A stretch of 64,000 nucleotides of DNA, from positions 3,112,251-3,176,250 of the forward strand of contig RPFO01000080.1 of NCBI GenBank assembly GCA_009746045.1, written 5' to 3'. This DNA is from Mesostigma viride. Its lineage: Eukaryota > Streptophyta > Mesostigmatophyceae > Mesostigmatales > Mesostigmataceae. Below the pieces are notes generated by a model, which searched no databases, was not told the DNA's origin, and saw nothing but the letters and a program-made list of their open reading frames with translations. Positions 33,901-45,900 of this stretch are shown piece after piece. The translations under genes and the position numbers were made by a program. How positions within the stretch are numbered: the stretch's first letter is position 1; the number at the start of each line of letters is the position of its first letter.

Positions 33901-36900
33901 ATGATCGGTTCGGTGTCGCGTGTTTGGGGTAGCAGAGGATAGCACCGCATGATCGGTTCGGTGTCGCGTGTTTGGGGTAGCAGAGGATAGCACCGCATGA
34001 TCGGTTCGGTGTCGCGTGTTTGGGGTAGCAGAGGATAGCACCGCATGATCGGTTCGGTGTCGCGTGTTTGGGGTAGCAGAGGATAGCACCGCATGATCGG
34101 TTCGGTGTCGCGTGTTTGGGGTAGCAGAGGATAGCACCGCATGATCGGTTCGGTGTCGCGTGTTTGGGGTAGCAGAGGATAGCACCGCATGATCGGTTCG
34201 GTGTCGCGTGTTTGGGGTAGCAGAGGATAGCACCGCATGATCGGTTCGGTGTCGCGTGTTTGGGGTAGCAGAGGATAGCACCGCATGATCGGTTCGGTGT
34301 CGCGTGTTTGGGGTAGCAGAGGATAGCACCGCATGATCGGTTCGGTGTCGCGTGTTTGGGGTAGCAGAGGATAGCACCGCATGATCGGTTCGGTGTCGCG
34401 TGTTTGGGGTAGCAGAGGATAGCACCGCATGATCGGTTCGGTGTCGCGTGTTTGGGGTAGCAGAGGATAGCACCGCATGATCGGTTCGGTGTCGCGTGTT
34501 TGGGGTAGCAGAGGATAGCACCGCATGATCGGTTCGGTGTCGCGTGTTTGGGGTAGCAGAGGATAGCACCGCATGATCGGTTCGGTGTCGCGTGTTTGGG
34601 GTAGCAGAGGATAGCACCGCATGATCGGTTCGGTGTCGCGTGTTTGGGGTAGCAGAGGATAGCACCGCATGATCGGTTCGGTGTCGCGTGTTTGGGGTAG
34701 CAGAGGATAGCACCGCATGATCGGTTCGGTGTCGCGTGTTTGGGGTAGCAGAGGATAGCACCGCATGATCGGTTCGGTGTCGCGTGTTTGGGGTAGCAGA
34801 GGATAGCACCGCATGATCGGTTCGGTGTCGCGTGTTTGGGGTAGCAGAGGATAGCACCGCATGATCGGTTCGGTGTCGCGTGTTTGGGGTAGCAGAGGAT
34901 AGCACCGCATGATCGGTTCGGTGTCGCGTGTTTGGGGTAGCAGAGGATAGCACCGCATGATCGGTTCGGTGTCGCGTGTTTGGGGTAGCAGAGGATAGCA
35001 CCGCATGATCGGTTCGGTGTCGCGTGTTTGGGGTAGCAGAGGATAGCACCGCATGATCGGTTCGGTGTCGCGTGTTTGGGGTAGCAGAGGATAGCACCGC
35101 ATGATCGGTTCGGTGTCGCGTGTTTGGGGTAGCAGAGGATAGCACCGCATGATCGGTTCGGTGTCGCGTGTTTGGGGTAGCAGAGGATAGCACCGCATGA
35201 TCGGTTCGGTGTCGCGTGTTTGGGGTAGCAGAGGATAGCACCGCATGATCGGTTCGGTGTCGCGTGTTTGGGGTAGCAGAGGATAGCACCGCATGATCGG
35301 TTCGGTGTCGCGTGTTTGGGGTAGCAGAGGATAGCACCGCATGATCGGTTCGGTGTCGCGTGTTTGGGGTAGCAGAGGATAGCACCGCATGATCGGTTCG
35401 GTGTCGCGTGTTTGGGGTAGCAGAGGATAGCACCGCATGATCGGTTCGGTGTCGCGTGTTTGGGGTAGCAGAGGATAGCACCGCATGATCGGTTCGGTGT
35501 CGCGTGTTTGGGGTAGCAGAGGATAGCACCGCATGATCGGTTCGGTGTCGCGTGTTTGGGGTAGCAGAGGATAGCACCGCATGATCGGTTCGGTGTCGCG
35601 TGTTTGGGGTAGCAGAGGATAGCACCGCATGATCGGTTCGGTGTCGCGTGTTTGGGGTAGCAGAGGATAGCACCGCATGATCGGTTCGGTGTCGCGTGTT
35701 TGGGGTAGCAGAGGATAGCACCGCATGATCGGTTCGGTGTCGCGTGTTTGGGGTAGCAGAGGATAGCACCGCATGATCGGTTCGGTGTCGCGTGTTTGGG
35801 GTAGCAGAGGATAGCACCGCATGATCGGTTCGGTGTCGCGTGTTTGGGGTAGCAGAGGATAGCACCGCATGATCGGTTCGGTGTCGCGTGTTTGGGGTAG
35901 CAGAGGATAGCACCGCATGATCGGTTCGGTGTCGCGTGTTTGGGGTAGCAGAGGATAGCACCGCATGATCGGTTCGGTGTCGCGTGTTTGGGGTAGCAGA
36001 GGATAGCACCGCATGATCGGTTCGGTGTCGCGTGTTTGGGGTAGCAGAGGATAGCACCGCATGATCGGTTCGGTGTCGCGTGTTTGGGGTAGCAGAGGAT
36101 AGCACCGCATGATCGGTTCGGTGTCGCGTGTTTGGGGTAGCAGAGGATAGCACCGCATGATCGGTTCGGTGTCGCGTGTTTGGGGTAGCAGAGGATAGCA
36201 CCGCATGATCGGTTCGGTGTCGCGTGTTTGGGGTAGCAGAGGATAGCACCGCATGATCGGTTCGGTGTCGCGTGTTTGGGGTAGCAGAGGATAGCACCGC
36301 ATGATCGGTTCGGTGTCGCGTGTTTGGGGTAGCAGAGGATAGCACCGCATGATCGGTTCGGTGTCGCGTGTTTGGGGTAGCAGAGGATAGCACCGCATGA
36401 TCGGTTCGGTGTCGCGTGTTTGGGGTAGCAGAGGATAGCACCGCATGATCGGTTCGGTGTCGCGTGTTTGGGGTAGCAGAGGATAGCACCGCATGATCGG
36501 TTCGGTGTCGCGTGTTTGGGGTAGCAGAGGATAGCACCGCATGATCGGTTCGGTGTCGCGTGTTTGGGGTAGCAGAGGATAGCACCGCATGATCGGTTCG
36601 GTGTCGCGTGTTTGGGGTAGCAGAGGATAGCACCGCATGATCGGTTCGGTGTCGCGTGTTTGGGGTAGCAGAGGATAGCACCGCATGATCGGTTCGGTGT
36701 CGCGTGTTTGGGGTAGCAGAGGATAGCACCGCATGATCGGTTCGGTGTCGCGTGTTTGGGGTAGCAGAGGATAGCACCGCATGATCGGTTCGGTGTCGCG
36801 TGTTTGGGGTAGCAGAGGATAGCACCGCATGATCGGTTCGGTGTCGCGTGTTTGGGGTAGCAGAGGATAGCACCGCATGATCGGTTAGGTGTCGCGTGTT

Positions 36901-39900
36901 TGGGGTAGCAGAGGATAGCACCGCATGATCGGTTCGGTGTCGCGTGTTTGGGGTAGCAGAGGATAGCACCGCATGATCGGTTCGGTGTCGCGTGTTTGGG
37001 GTAGTTGATCGGTTCGGTGTCGCGTGTTTGGGGTAGCAGAGGATAGCACCGCATGATCGGTTCGGTGTCGCGTGTTTGGGGTAGCAGAGGATAGCACCGC
37101 ATGATCGGTTCGGTGTCGCGTGTTTGGGGTAGCAGAGGATAGCACCGCATGATCGGTTCGGTGTCGCGTGTTTGGGGTAGCAGAGGATAGCACCGCATGA
37201 TCGGTTCGGTGTCGCGTGTTTGGGGTAGCAGAGGATAGCACCGCATGATCGGTTCGGTGTCGCGTGTTTGGGGTAGCAGAGGATAGCACCGCATGATCGG
37301 TTCGGTGTCGCGTGTTTGGGGTAGCAGAGGATAGCACCGCATGATCGGTTCGGTGTCGCGTGTTTGGGGTAGCAGAGGATAGCACCGCATGATCGGTTCG
37401 GTGTCGCGTGTTTGGGGTAGCAGAGGATAGCACCGCATGATCGGTTCGGTGTCGCGTGTTTGGGGTAGCAGAGGATAGCACCGCATGATCGGTTCGGTGT
37501 CGCGTGTTTGGGGTAGCAGAGGATAGCACCGCATGATCGGTTCGGTGTCGCGTGTTTGGGGTAGCAGAGGATAGCACCGCATGATCGGTTCGGTGTCGCG
37601 TGTTTGGGGTAGCAGAGGATAGCACCGCATGATCGGTTCGGTGTCGCGTGTTTGGGGTAGCAGAGGATAGCACCGCATGATCGGTTCGGTGTCGCGTGTT
37701 TGGGGTAGCAGAGGATAGCACCGCATGATCGGTTCGGTGTCGCGTGTTTGGGGTAGCAGAGGATAGCACCGCATGATCGGTTCGGTGTCGCGTGTTTGGG
37801 GTAGCAGAGGATAGCACCGCATGATCGGTTCGGTGTCGCGTGTTTGGGGTAGCAGAGGATAGCACCGCATGATCGGTTCGGTGTCGCGTGTTTGGGGTAG
37901 CAGAGGATAGCACCGCATGATCGGTTCGGTGTCGCGTGTTTGGGGTAGCAGAGGATAGCACCGCATGATCGGTTCGGTGTCGCGTGTTTGGGGTAGCAGA
38001 GGATAGCACCGCATGATCGGTTCGGTGTCGCGTGTTTGGGGTAGCAGAGGATAGCACCGCATGATCGGTTCGGTGTCGCGTGTTTGGGGTAGCAGAGGAT
38101 AGCACCGCATGATCGGTTCGGTGTCGCGTGTTTGGGGTAGCAGAGGATAGCACCGCATGATCGGTTCGGTGTCGCGTGTTTGGGGTAGCAGAGGATAGCA
38201 CCGCATGATCGGTTCGGTGTCGCGTGTTTGGGGTAGCAGAGGATAGCACCGCATGATCGGTTCGGTGTCGCGTGTTTGGGGTAGCAGAGGATAGCACCGC
38301 ATGATCGGTTCGGTGTCGCGTGTTTGGGGTAGCAGAGGATAGCACCGCATGATCGGTTCGGTGTCGCGTGTTTGGGGTAGCAGAGGATAGCACCGCATGA
38401 TCGGTTCGGTGTCGCGTGTTTGGGGTAGCAGAGGATAGCACCGCATGATCGGTTCGGTGTCGCGTGTTTGGGGTAGCAGAGGATAGCACCGCATGATCGG
38501 TTCGGTGTCGCGTGTTTGGGGTAGCAGAGGATAGCACCGCATGATCGGTTCGGTGTCGCGTGTTTGGGGTAGCAGAGGATAGCACCGCATGATCGGTTCG
38601 GTGTCGCGTGTTTGGGGTAGCAGAGGATAGCACCGCATGATCGGTTCGGTGTCGCGTGTTTGGGGTAGCAGAGGATAGCACCGCATGATCGGTTCGGTGT
38701 CGCGTGTTTGGGGTAGCAGAGGATAGCACCGCATGATCGGTTCGGTGTCGCGTGTTTGGGGTAGCAGAGGATAGCACCGCATGATCGGTTCGGTGTCGCG
38801 TGTTTGGGGTAGCAGAGGATAGCACCGCATGATCGGTTCGGTGTCGCGTGTTTGGGGTAGCAGAGGATAGCACCGCATGATCGGTTCGGTGTCGCGTGTT
38901 TGGGGTAGCAGAGGATAGCACCGCATGATCGGTTCGGTGTCGCGTGTTTGGGGTAGCAGAGGATAGCACCGCATGATCGGTTCGGTGTCGCGTGTTTGGG
39001 GTAGCAGAGGATAGCACCGCATGATCGGTTCGGTGTCGCGTGTTTGGGGTAGCAGAGGATAGCACCGCATGATCGGTTCGGTGTCGCGTGTTTGGGGTAG
39101 CAGAGGATAGCACCGCATGATCGGTTCGGTGTCGCGTGTTTGGGGTAGCAGAGGATAGCACCGCATGATCGGTTCGGTGTCGCGTGTTTGGGGTAGCAGA
39201 GGATAGCACCGCATGATCGGTTCGGTGTCGCGTGTTTGGGGTAGCAGAGGATAGCACCGCATGATCGGTTCGGTGTCGCGTGTTTGGGGTAGCAGAGGAT
39301 AGCACCGCATGATCGGTTCGGTGTCGCGTGTTTGGGGTAGCAGAGGATAGCACCGCATGATCGGTTCGGTGTCGCGTGTTTGGGGTAGCAGAGGATAGCA
39401 CCGCATGATCGGTTCGGTGTCGCGTGTTTGGGGTAGCAGAGGATAGCACCGCATGATCGGTTCGGTGTCGCGTGTTTGGGGTAGCAGAGGATAGCACCGC
39501 ATGATCGGTTCGGTGTCGCGTGTTTGGGGTAGCAGAGGATAGCACCGCATGATCGGTTCGGTGTCGCGTGTTTGGGGTAGCAGAGGATAGCACCGCATGA
39601 TCGGTTCGGTGTCGCGTGTTTGGGGTAGCAGAGGATAGCACCGCATGATCGGTTCGGTGTCGCGTGTTTGGGGTAGCAGAGGATAGCACCGCATGATCGG
39701 TTCGGTGTCGCGTGTTTGGGGTAGCAGAGGATAGCACCGCATGATCGGTTCGGTGTCGCGTGTTTGGGGTAGCAGAGGATAGCACCGCATGATCGGTTCG
39801 GTGTCGCGTGTTTGGGGTAGCAGAGGATAGCACCGCATGATCGGTTCGGTGTCGCGTGTTTGGGGTAGCAGAGGATAGCACCGCATGATCGGTTCGGTGT

Positions 39901-42900
39901 CGCGTGTTTGGGGTAGCAGAGGATAGCACCGCATGATCGGTTCGGTGTCGCGTGTTTGGGGTAGCAGAGGATAGCACCGCATGATCGGTTCGGTGTCGCG
40001 TGTTTGGGGTAGCAGAGGATAGCACCGCATGATCGGTTCGGTGTCGCGTGTTTGGGGTAGCAGAGGATAGCACCGCATGATCGGTTCGGTGTCGCGTGTT
40101 TGGGGTAGCAGAGGATAGCACCGCATGATCGGTTCGGTGTCGCGTGTTTGGGGTAGCAGAGGATAGCACCGCATGATCGGTTCGGTGTCGCGTGTTTGGG
40201 GTAGCAGAGGATAGCACCGCATGATCGGTTCGGTGTCGCGTGTTTGGGGTAGCAGAGGATAGCACCGCATGATCGGTTCGGTGTCGCGTGTTTGGGGTAG
40301 CAGAGGATAGCACCGCATGATCGGTTCGGTGTCGCGTGTTTGGGGTAGCAGAGGATAGCACCGCATGATCGGTTCGGTGTCGCGTGTTTGGGGTAGCAGA
40401 GGATAGCACCGCATGATCGGTTCGGTGTCGCGTGTTTGGGGTAGCAGAGGATAGCACCGCATGATCGGTTCGGTGTCGCGTGTTTGGGGTAGCAGAGGAT
40501 AGCACCGCATGATCGGTTCGGTGTCGCGTGTTTGGGGTAGCAGAGGATAGCACCGCATGATCGGTTCGGTGTCGCGTGTTTGGGGTAGCAGAGGATAGCA
40601 CCGCATGATCGGTTCGGTGTCGCGTGTTTGGGGTAGCAGAGGATAGCACCGCATGATCGGTTCGGTGTCGCGTGTTTGGGGTAGCAGAGGATAGCACCGC
40701 ATGATCGGTTCGGTGTCGCGTGTTTGGGGTAGCAGAGGATAGCACCGCATGATCGGTTCGGTGTCGCGTGTTTGGGGTAGCAGAGGATAGCACCGCATGA
40801 TCGGTTCGGTGTCGCGTGTTTGGGGTAGCAGAGGATAGCACCGCATGATCGGTTCGGTGTCGCGTGTTTGGGGTAGCAGAGGATAGCACCGCATGATCGG
40901 TTCGGTGTCGCGTGTTTGGGGTAGCAGAGGATAGCACCGCATGATCGGTTCGGTGTCGCGTGTTTGGGGTAGCAGAGGATAGCACCGCATGATCGGTTCG
41001 GTGTCGCGTGTTTGGGGTAGCAGAGGATAGCACCGCATGATCGGTTCGGTGTCGCGTGTTTGGGGTAGCAGAGGATAGCACCGCATGATCGGTTCGGTGT
41101 CGCGTGTTTGGGGTAGCAGAGGATAGCACCGCATGATCGGTTCGGTGTCGCGTGTTTGGGGTAGCAGAGGATAGCACCGCATGATCGGTTCGGTGTCGCG
41201 TGTTTGGGGTAGCAGAGGATAGCACCGCATGATCGGTTCGGTGTCGCGTGTTTGGGGTAGCAGAGGATAGCACCGCATGATCGGTTCGGTGTCGCGTGTT
41301 TGGGGTAGCAGAGGATAGCACCGCATGATCGGTTCGGTGTCGCGTGTTTGGGGTAGCAGAGGATAGCACCGCATGATCGGTTCGGTGTCGCGTGTTTGGG
41401 GTAGCAGAGGATAGCACCGCATGATCGGTTCGGTGTCGCGTGTTTGGGGTAGCAGAGGATAGCACCGCATGATCGGTTCGGTGTCGCGTGTTTGGGGTAG
41501 CAGAGGATAGCACCGCATGATCGGTTCGGTGTCGCGTGTTTGGGGTAGCAGAGGATAGCACCGCATGATCGGTTCGGTGTCGCGTGTTTGGGGTAGCAGA
41601 GGATAGCACCGCATGATCGGTTCGGTGTCGCGTGTTTGGGGTAGCAGAGGATAGCACCGCATGATCGGTTCGGTGTCGCGTGTTTGGGGTAGCAGAGGAT
41701 AGCACCGCATGATCGGTTCGGTGTCGCGTGTTTGGGGTAGCAGAGGATAGCACCGCATGATCGGTTCGGTGTCGCGTGTTTGGGGTAGCAGAGGATAGCA
41801 CCGCATGATCGGTTCGGTGTCGCGTGTTTGGGGTAGCAGAGGATAGCACCGCATGATCGGTTCGGTGTCGCGTGTTTGGGGTAGCAGAGGATAGCACCGC
41901 ATGATCGGTTCGGTGTCGCGTGTTTGGGGTAGCAGAGGATAGCACCGCATGATCGGTTCGGTGTCGCGTGTTTGGGGTAGCAGAGGATAGCACCGCATGA
42001 TCGGTTCGGTGTCGCGTGTTTGGGGTAGCAGAGGATAGCACCGCATGATCGGTTCGGTGTCGCGTGTTTGGGGTAGCAGAGGATAGCACCGCATGATCGG
42101 TTCGGTGTCGCGTGTTTGGGGTAGCAGAGGATAGCACCGCATGATCGGTTCGGTGTCGCGTGTTTGGGGTAGCAGAGGATAGCACCGCATGATCGGTTCG
42201 GTGTCGCGTGTTTGGGGTAGCAGAGGATAGCACCGCATGATCGGTTCGGTGTCGCGTGTTTGGGGTAGCAGAGGATAGCACCGCATGATCGGTTCGGTGT
42301 CGCGTGTTTGGGGTAGCAGAGGATAGCACCGCATGATCGGTTCGGTGTCGCGTGTTTGGGGTAGCATCGTGAGGTGTCGCGTGTTTGGGGTAGCAGAGGA
42401 TAGCACCGCATGATCGGTTCGGTGTCGCGTGTTTGGGGTAGCAGAGGATAGCACCGCATGATCGGTTCGGTGTCGCGTGTTTGGGGTAGCAGAGGATAGC
42501 ACCGCATGATCGGTTCGGTGTCGCGTGTTTGGGGTAGCAGAGGATAGCACCGCATGATCGGTTCGGTGTCGCGTGTTTGGGGTAGCAGAGGATAGCACCG
42601 CATGATCGGTTCGGTGTCGCGTGTTTGGGGTAGCAGAGGATAGCACCGCATGATCGGTTAGGTGTCGCGTGTTTGGGGTAGCAGAGGATAGCACCGCATG
42701 ATCGGTTCGGTGTCGCGTGTTTGGGGTAGCAGAGGATAGCACCGCATGATCGGTTAGGTGTCGCGTGTTTGGGGTAGCAGAGGATAGCACCGCATGATCG
42801 GTTCGGTGTCGCGTGTTTGGGGTAGCAGAGGATAGCACCGCATGATCGGTTAGGTGTCGCGTGTTTGGGGTAGCAGAGGATAGCACCGCATGATCGGTTC

Positions 42901-45900
42901 GGTGTCGCGTGTTTGGGGTAGCAGAGGATAGCACCGCATGATCGGTTCGGTGTCGCGTGTTTGGGGTAGCAGAGGATAGCACCGCATGATCGGTTCGGTG
43001 TCGCGTGTTTGGGGTAGCAGAGGATAGCACCGCATGATCGGTTCGGTGTCGCGTGTTTGGGGTAGCAGAGGATAGCACCGCATGATCGGTTCGGTGTCGC
43101 GTGTTTGGGGTAGCAGAGGATAGCACCGCATGATCGGTTCGGTGTCGCGTGTTTGGGGTAGCAGAGGATAGCACCGCATGATCGGTTCGGTGTCGCGTGT
43201 TTGGGGTAGCAGAGGATAGCACCGCATGATCGGTTCGGTGTCGCGTGTTTGGGGTAGCAGAGGATAGCACCGCATGATCGGTTAGGTGTCGCGTGTTTGG
43301 GGTAGCAGAGGATAGCACCGCATGATCGGTTAGGTGTCGCGTGTTTGGGGTAGCAGAGGATAGCACCGCATGATCGGTTCGGTGTCGCGTGTTTGGGGTA
43401 GCAGAGGATAGCACCGCATGATCGGTTCGGTGTCGCGTGTTTGGGGTAGCAGAGGATAGCACCGCATGATCGGTGGGTGTCGCGTGTTTGGAGTTGATCG
43501 GTTAGGTGTCGCGTGTTTGGGGTAGCAGAGGATAGCACCGCATGATCGGTGAGGTGTCGCGTGTTTGGAGTTGATCGGTTAGGTGTCGCGTGTTTGGGGT
43601 AGCAGAGGATAGCACCGCATGATCGGTTCGGTGTCGCGTGTTTGGGGTAGCAGAGGATAGCACCGCATGATCGGTGAGGTGTCGCGTGTTTGGAGCGGTT
43701 AGGTGTCGCGTTTGGGGTAGCAGAGGATAGCACCGCATGATCGGTGAGGTGTCGCGTGTTTGGGGTAGCAGAGGATAGCACCGCATGATCGGTTCGGTGT
43801 CGCGTGTTTGGGGTAGCAGAGGATAGCACCGCATGATCGGTTCGGTGTCGCGTGTTTGGGGTAGCAGAGGATAGCACCGCATGATCGGTTAGGTGTCGCG
43901 TGTTTGGGGTAGCAGAGGATAGCACCGCATGATCGGTTCGGTGTCGCGTGTTTGGGGTAGCAGAGGATAGCACCGCATGATCGGTTCGGTGTCGCGTGTT
44001 TGGGGTAGCAGAGGATAGCACCGCATGATCGGTTCGGTGTCGCGTGTTTGGGGTAGCAGAGGATAGCACCGCATGATCGGTTCGGTGTCGCGTGTTTGGG
44101 GTAGCAGAGGATAGCACCGCATGATCGGTTCGGTGTCGCGTGTTTGGGGTAGCAGAGGATAGCACCGCATGATCGGTTCGGTGTCGCGTGTTTGGGGTAG
44201 CAGAGGATAGCACCGCATGATCGGTTCGGTGTCGCGTGTTTGGGGTAGCAGAGGATAGCACCGCATGATCGGTTCGGTGTCGCGTGTTTGGGGTAGCAGA
44301 GGATAGCACCGCATGATCGGTGAGGTGTCGCGTGTTTGGGGTAGCAGAGGATAGCACCGCATGATCGGTTCGGTGTCGCGTGTTTGGGGTAGCAGAGGAT
44401 AGCACCGCATGATCGGTTCGGTGTCGCGTGTTTGGGGTAGCAGAGGATAGCACCGCATGATCGGTTCGGTGTCGCGTGTTTGGGGTAGCAGAGGATAGCA
44501 CCGCATGATCGGTTCGGTGTCGCGTGTTTGGGGTAGCAGAGGATAGCACCGCATGATCGGTTCGGTGTCGCGTGTTTGGGGTAGCAGAGGATAGCACCGC
44601 ATGATCGGTTAGGTGTCGCGTGTTTGGGGTAGCAGAGGATAGCACCGCATGATCGGTTCGGTGTCGCGTGTTTGGGGTAGCAGAGGATAGCACCGCATGA
44701 TCGGTTCGGTGTCGCGTGTTTGGGGTAGCAGAGGATAGCACCGCATGATCGGTTCGGTGTCGCGTGTTTGGGGTAGCAGAGGATAGCACCGCATGATCGG
44801 TTCGGTGTCGCGTGTTTGGGGTAGCAGAGGATAGCACCGCATGATCGGTTCGGTGTCGCGTGTTTGGGGTAGCAGAGGATAGCACCGCATGATCGGTTCG
44901 GTGTCGCGTGTTTGGGGTAGCAGAGGATAGCACCGCATGATCGGTTCGGTGTCGCGTGTTTGGGGTAGCAGAGGATAGCACCGCATGATCGGTTGGTGTC
45001 GCGTGTTTGGGGTAGCAGAGGATAGCACCGCATGATCGGTTCGGTGTCGCGTGTTTGGGGTAGCAGAGGATAGCACCGCATGATCGGTTCGGTGTCGCGT
45101 GTTTGGGGTAGCAGAGGATAGCACCGCATGATCGGTTCGGTGTCGCGTGTTTGGGGTAGCAGAGGATAGCACCGCATGATCGGTTAGGTGTCGCGTGTTT
45201 GGGGTAGCAGAGGATAGCACCGCATGATCGGTTCGGTGTCGCGTGTTTGGGGTAGCAGAGGATAGCACCGCATGATCGGTTCGGTGTCGCGTGTTTGGGG
45301 TAGCAGAGGATAGCACCGCATGATCGGTTCGGTGTCGCGTGTTTGGGGTAGCAGAGGATAGCACCGCATGATCGGTTCGGTGTCGCGTGTTTGGGGTAGC
45401 AGAGGATAGCACCGCATGATCGGTTCGGTGTCGCGTGTTTGGGGTAGCAGAGGATAGCACCGCATGATCGGTTAGGTGTCGCGTGTTTGGGGTAGCAGAG
45501 GATAGCACCGCATGATCGGTTCGGTGTCGCGTGTTTGGGGTAGCAGAGGATAGCACCGCATGATCGGTTCGGTGTCGCGTGTTTGGGGTAGCAGAGGATA
45601 GCACCGCATGATCGGTTCGGTGTCGCGTGTTTGGGGTAGCAGAGGATAGCACCGCATGATCGGTGGGTGTCGCGTGTTTGGGGTAGCAGAGGATAGCACC
45701 GCATGATCGGTTCGGTGTCGCGTGTTTGGGGTAGCAGAGGATAGCACCGCATGATCGGTTAGGTGTCGCGTGTTTGGGGTAGCAGAGGATAGCACCGCAT
45801 GATCGGTTAGGTGTCGCGTGTTTGGGGTAGCAGAGGATAGCACCGCATGATCGGTGAGGTGTCGCGTGTTTGGGGTAGCAGAGGATAGCACCGCATGATC

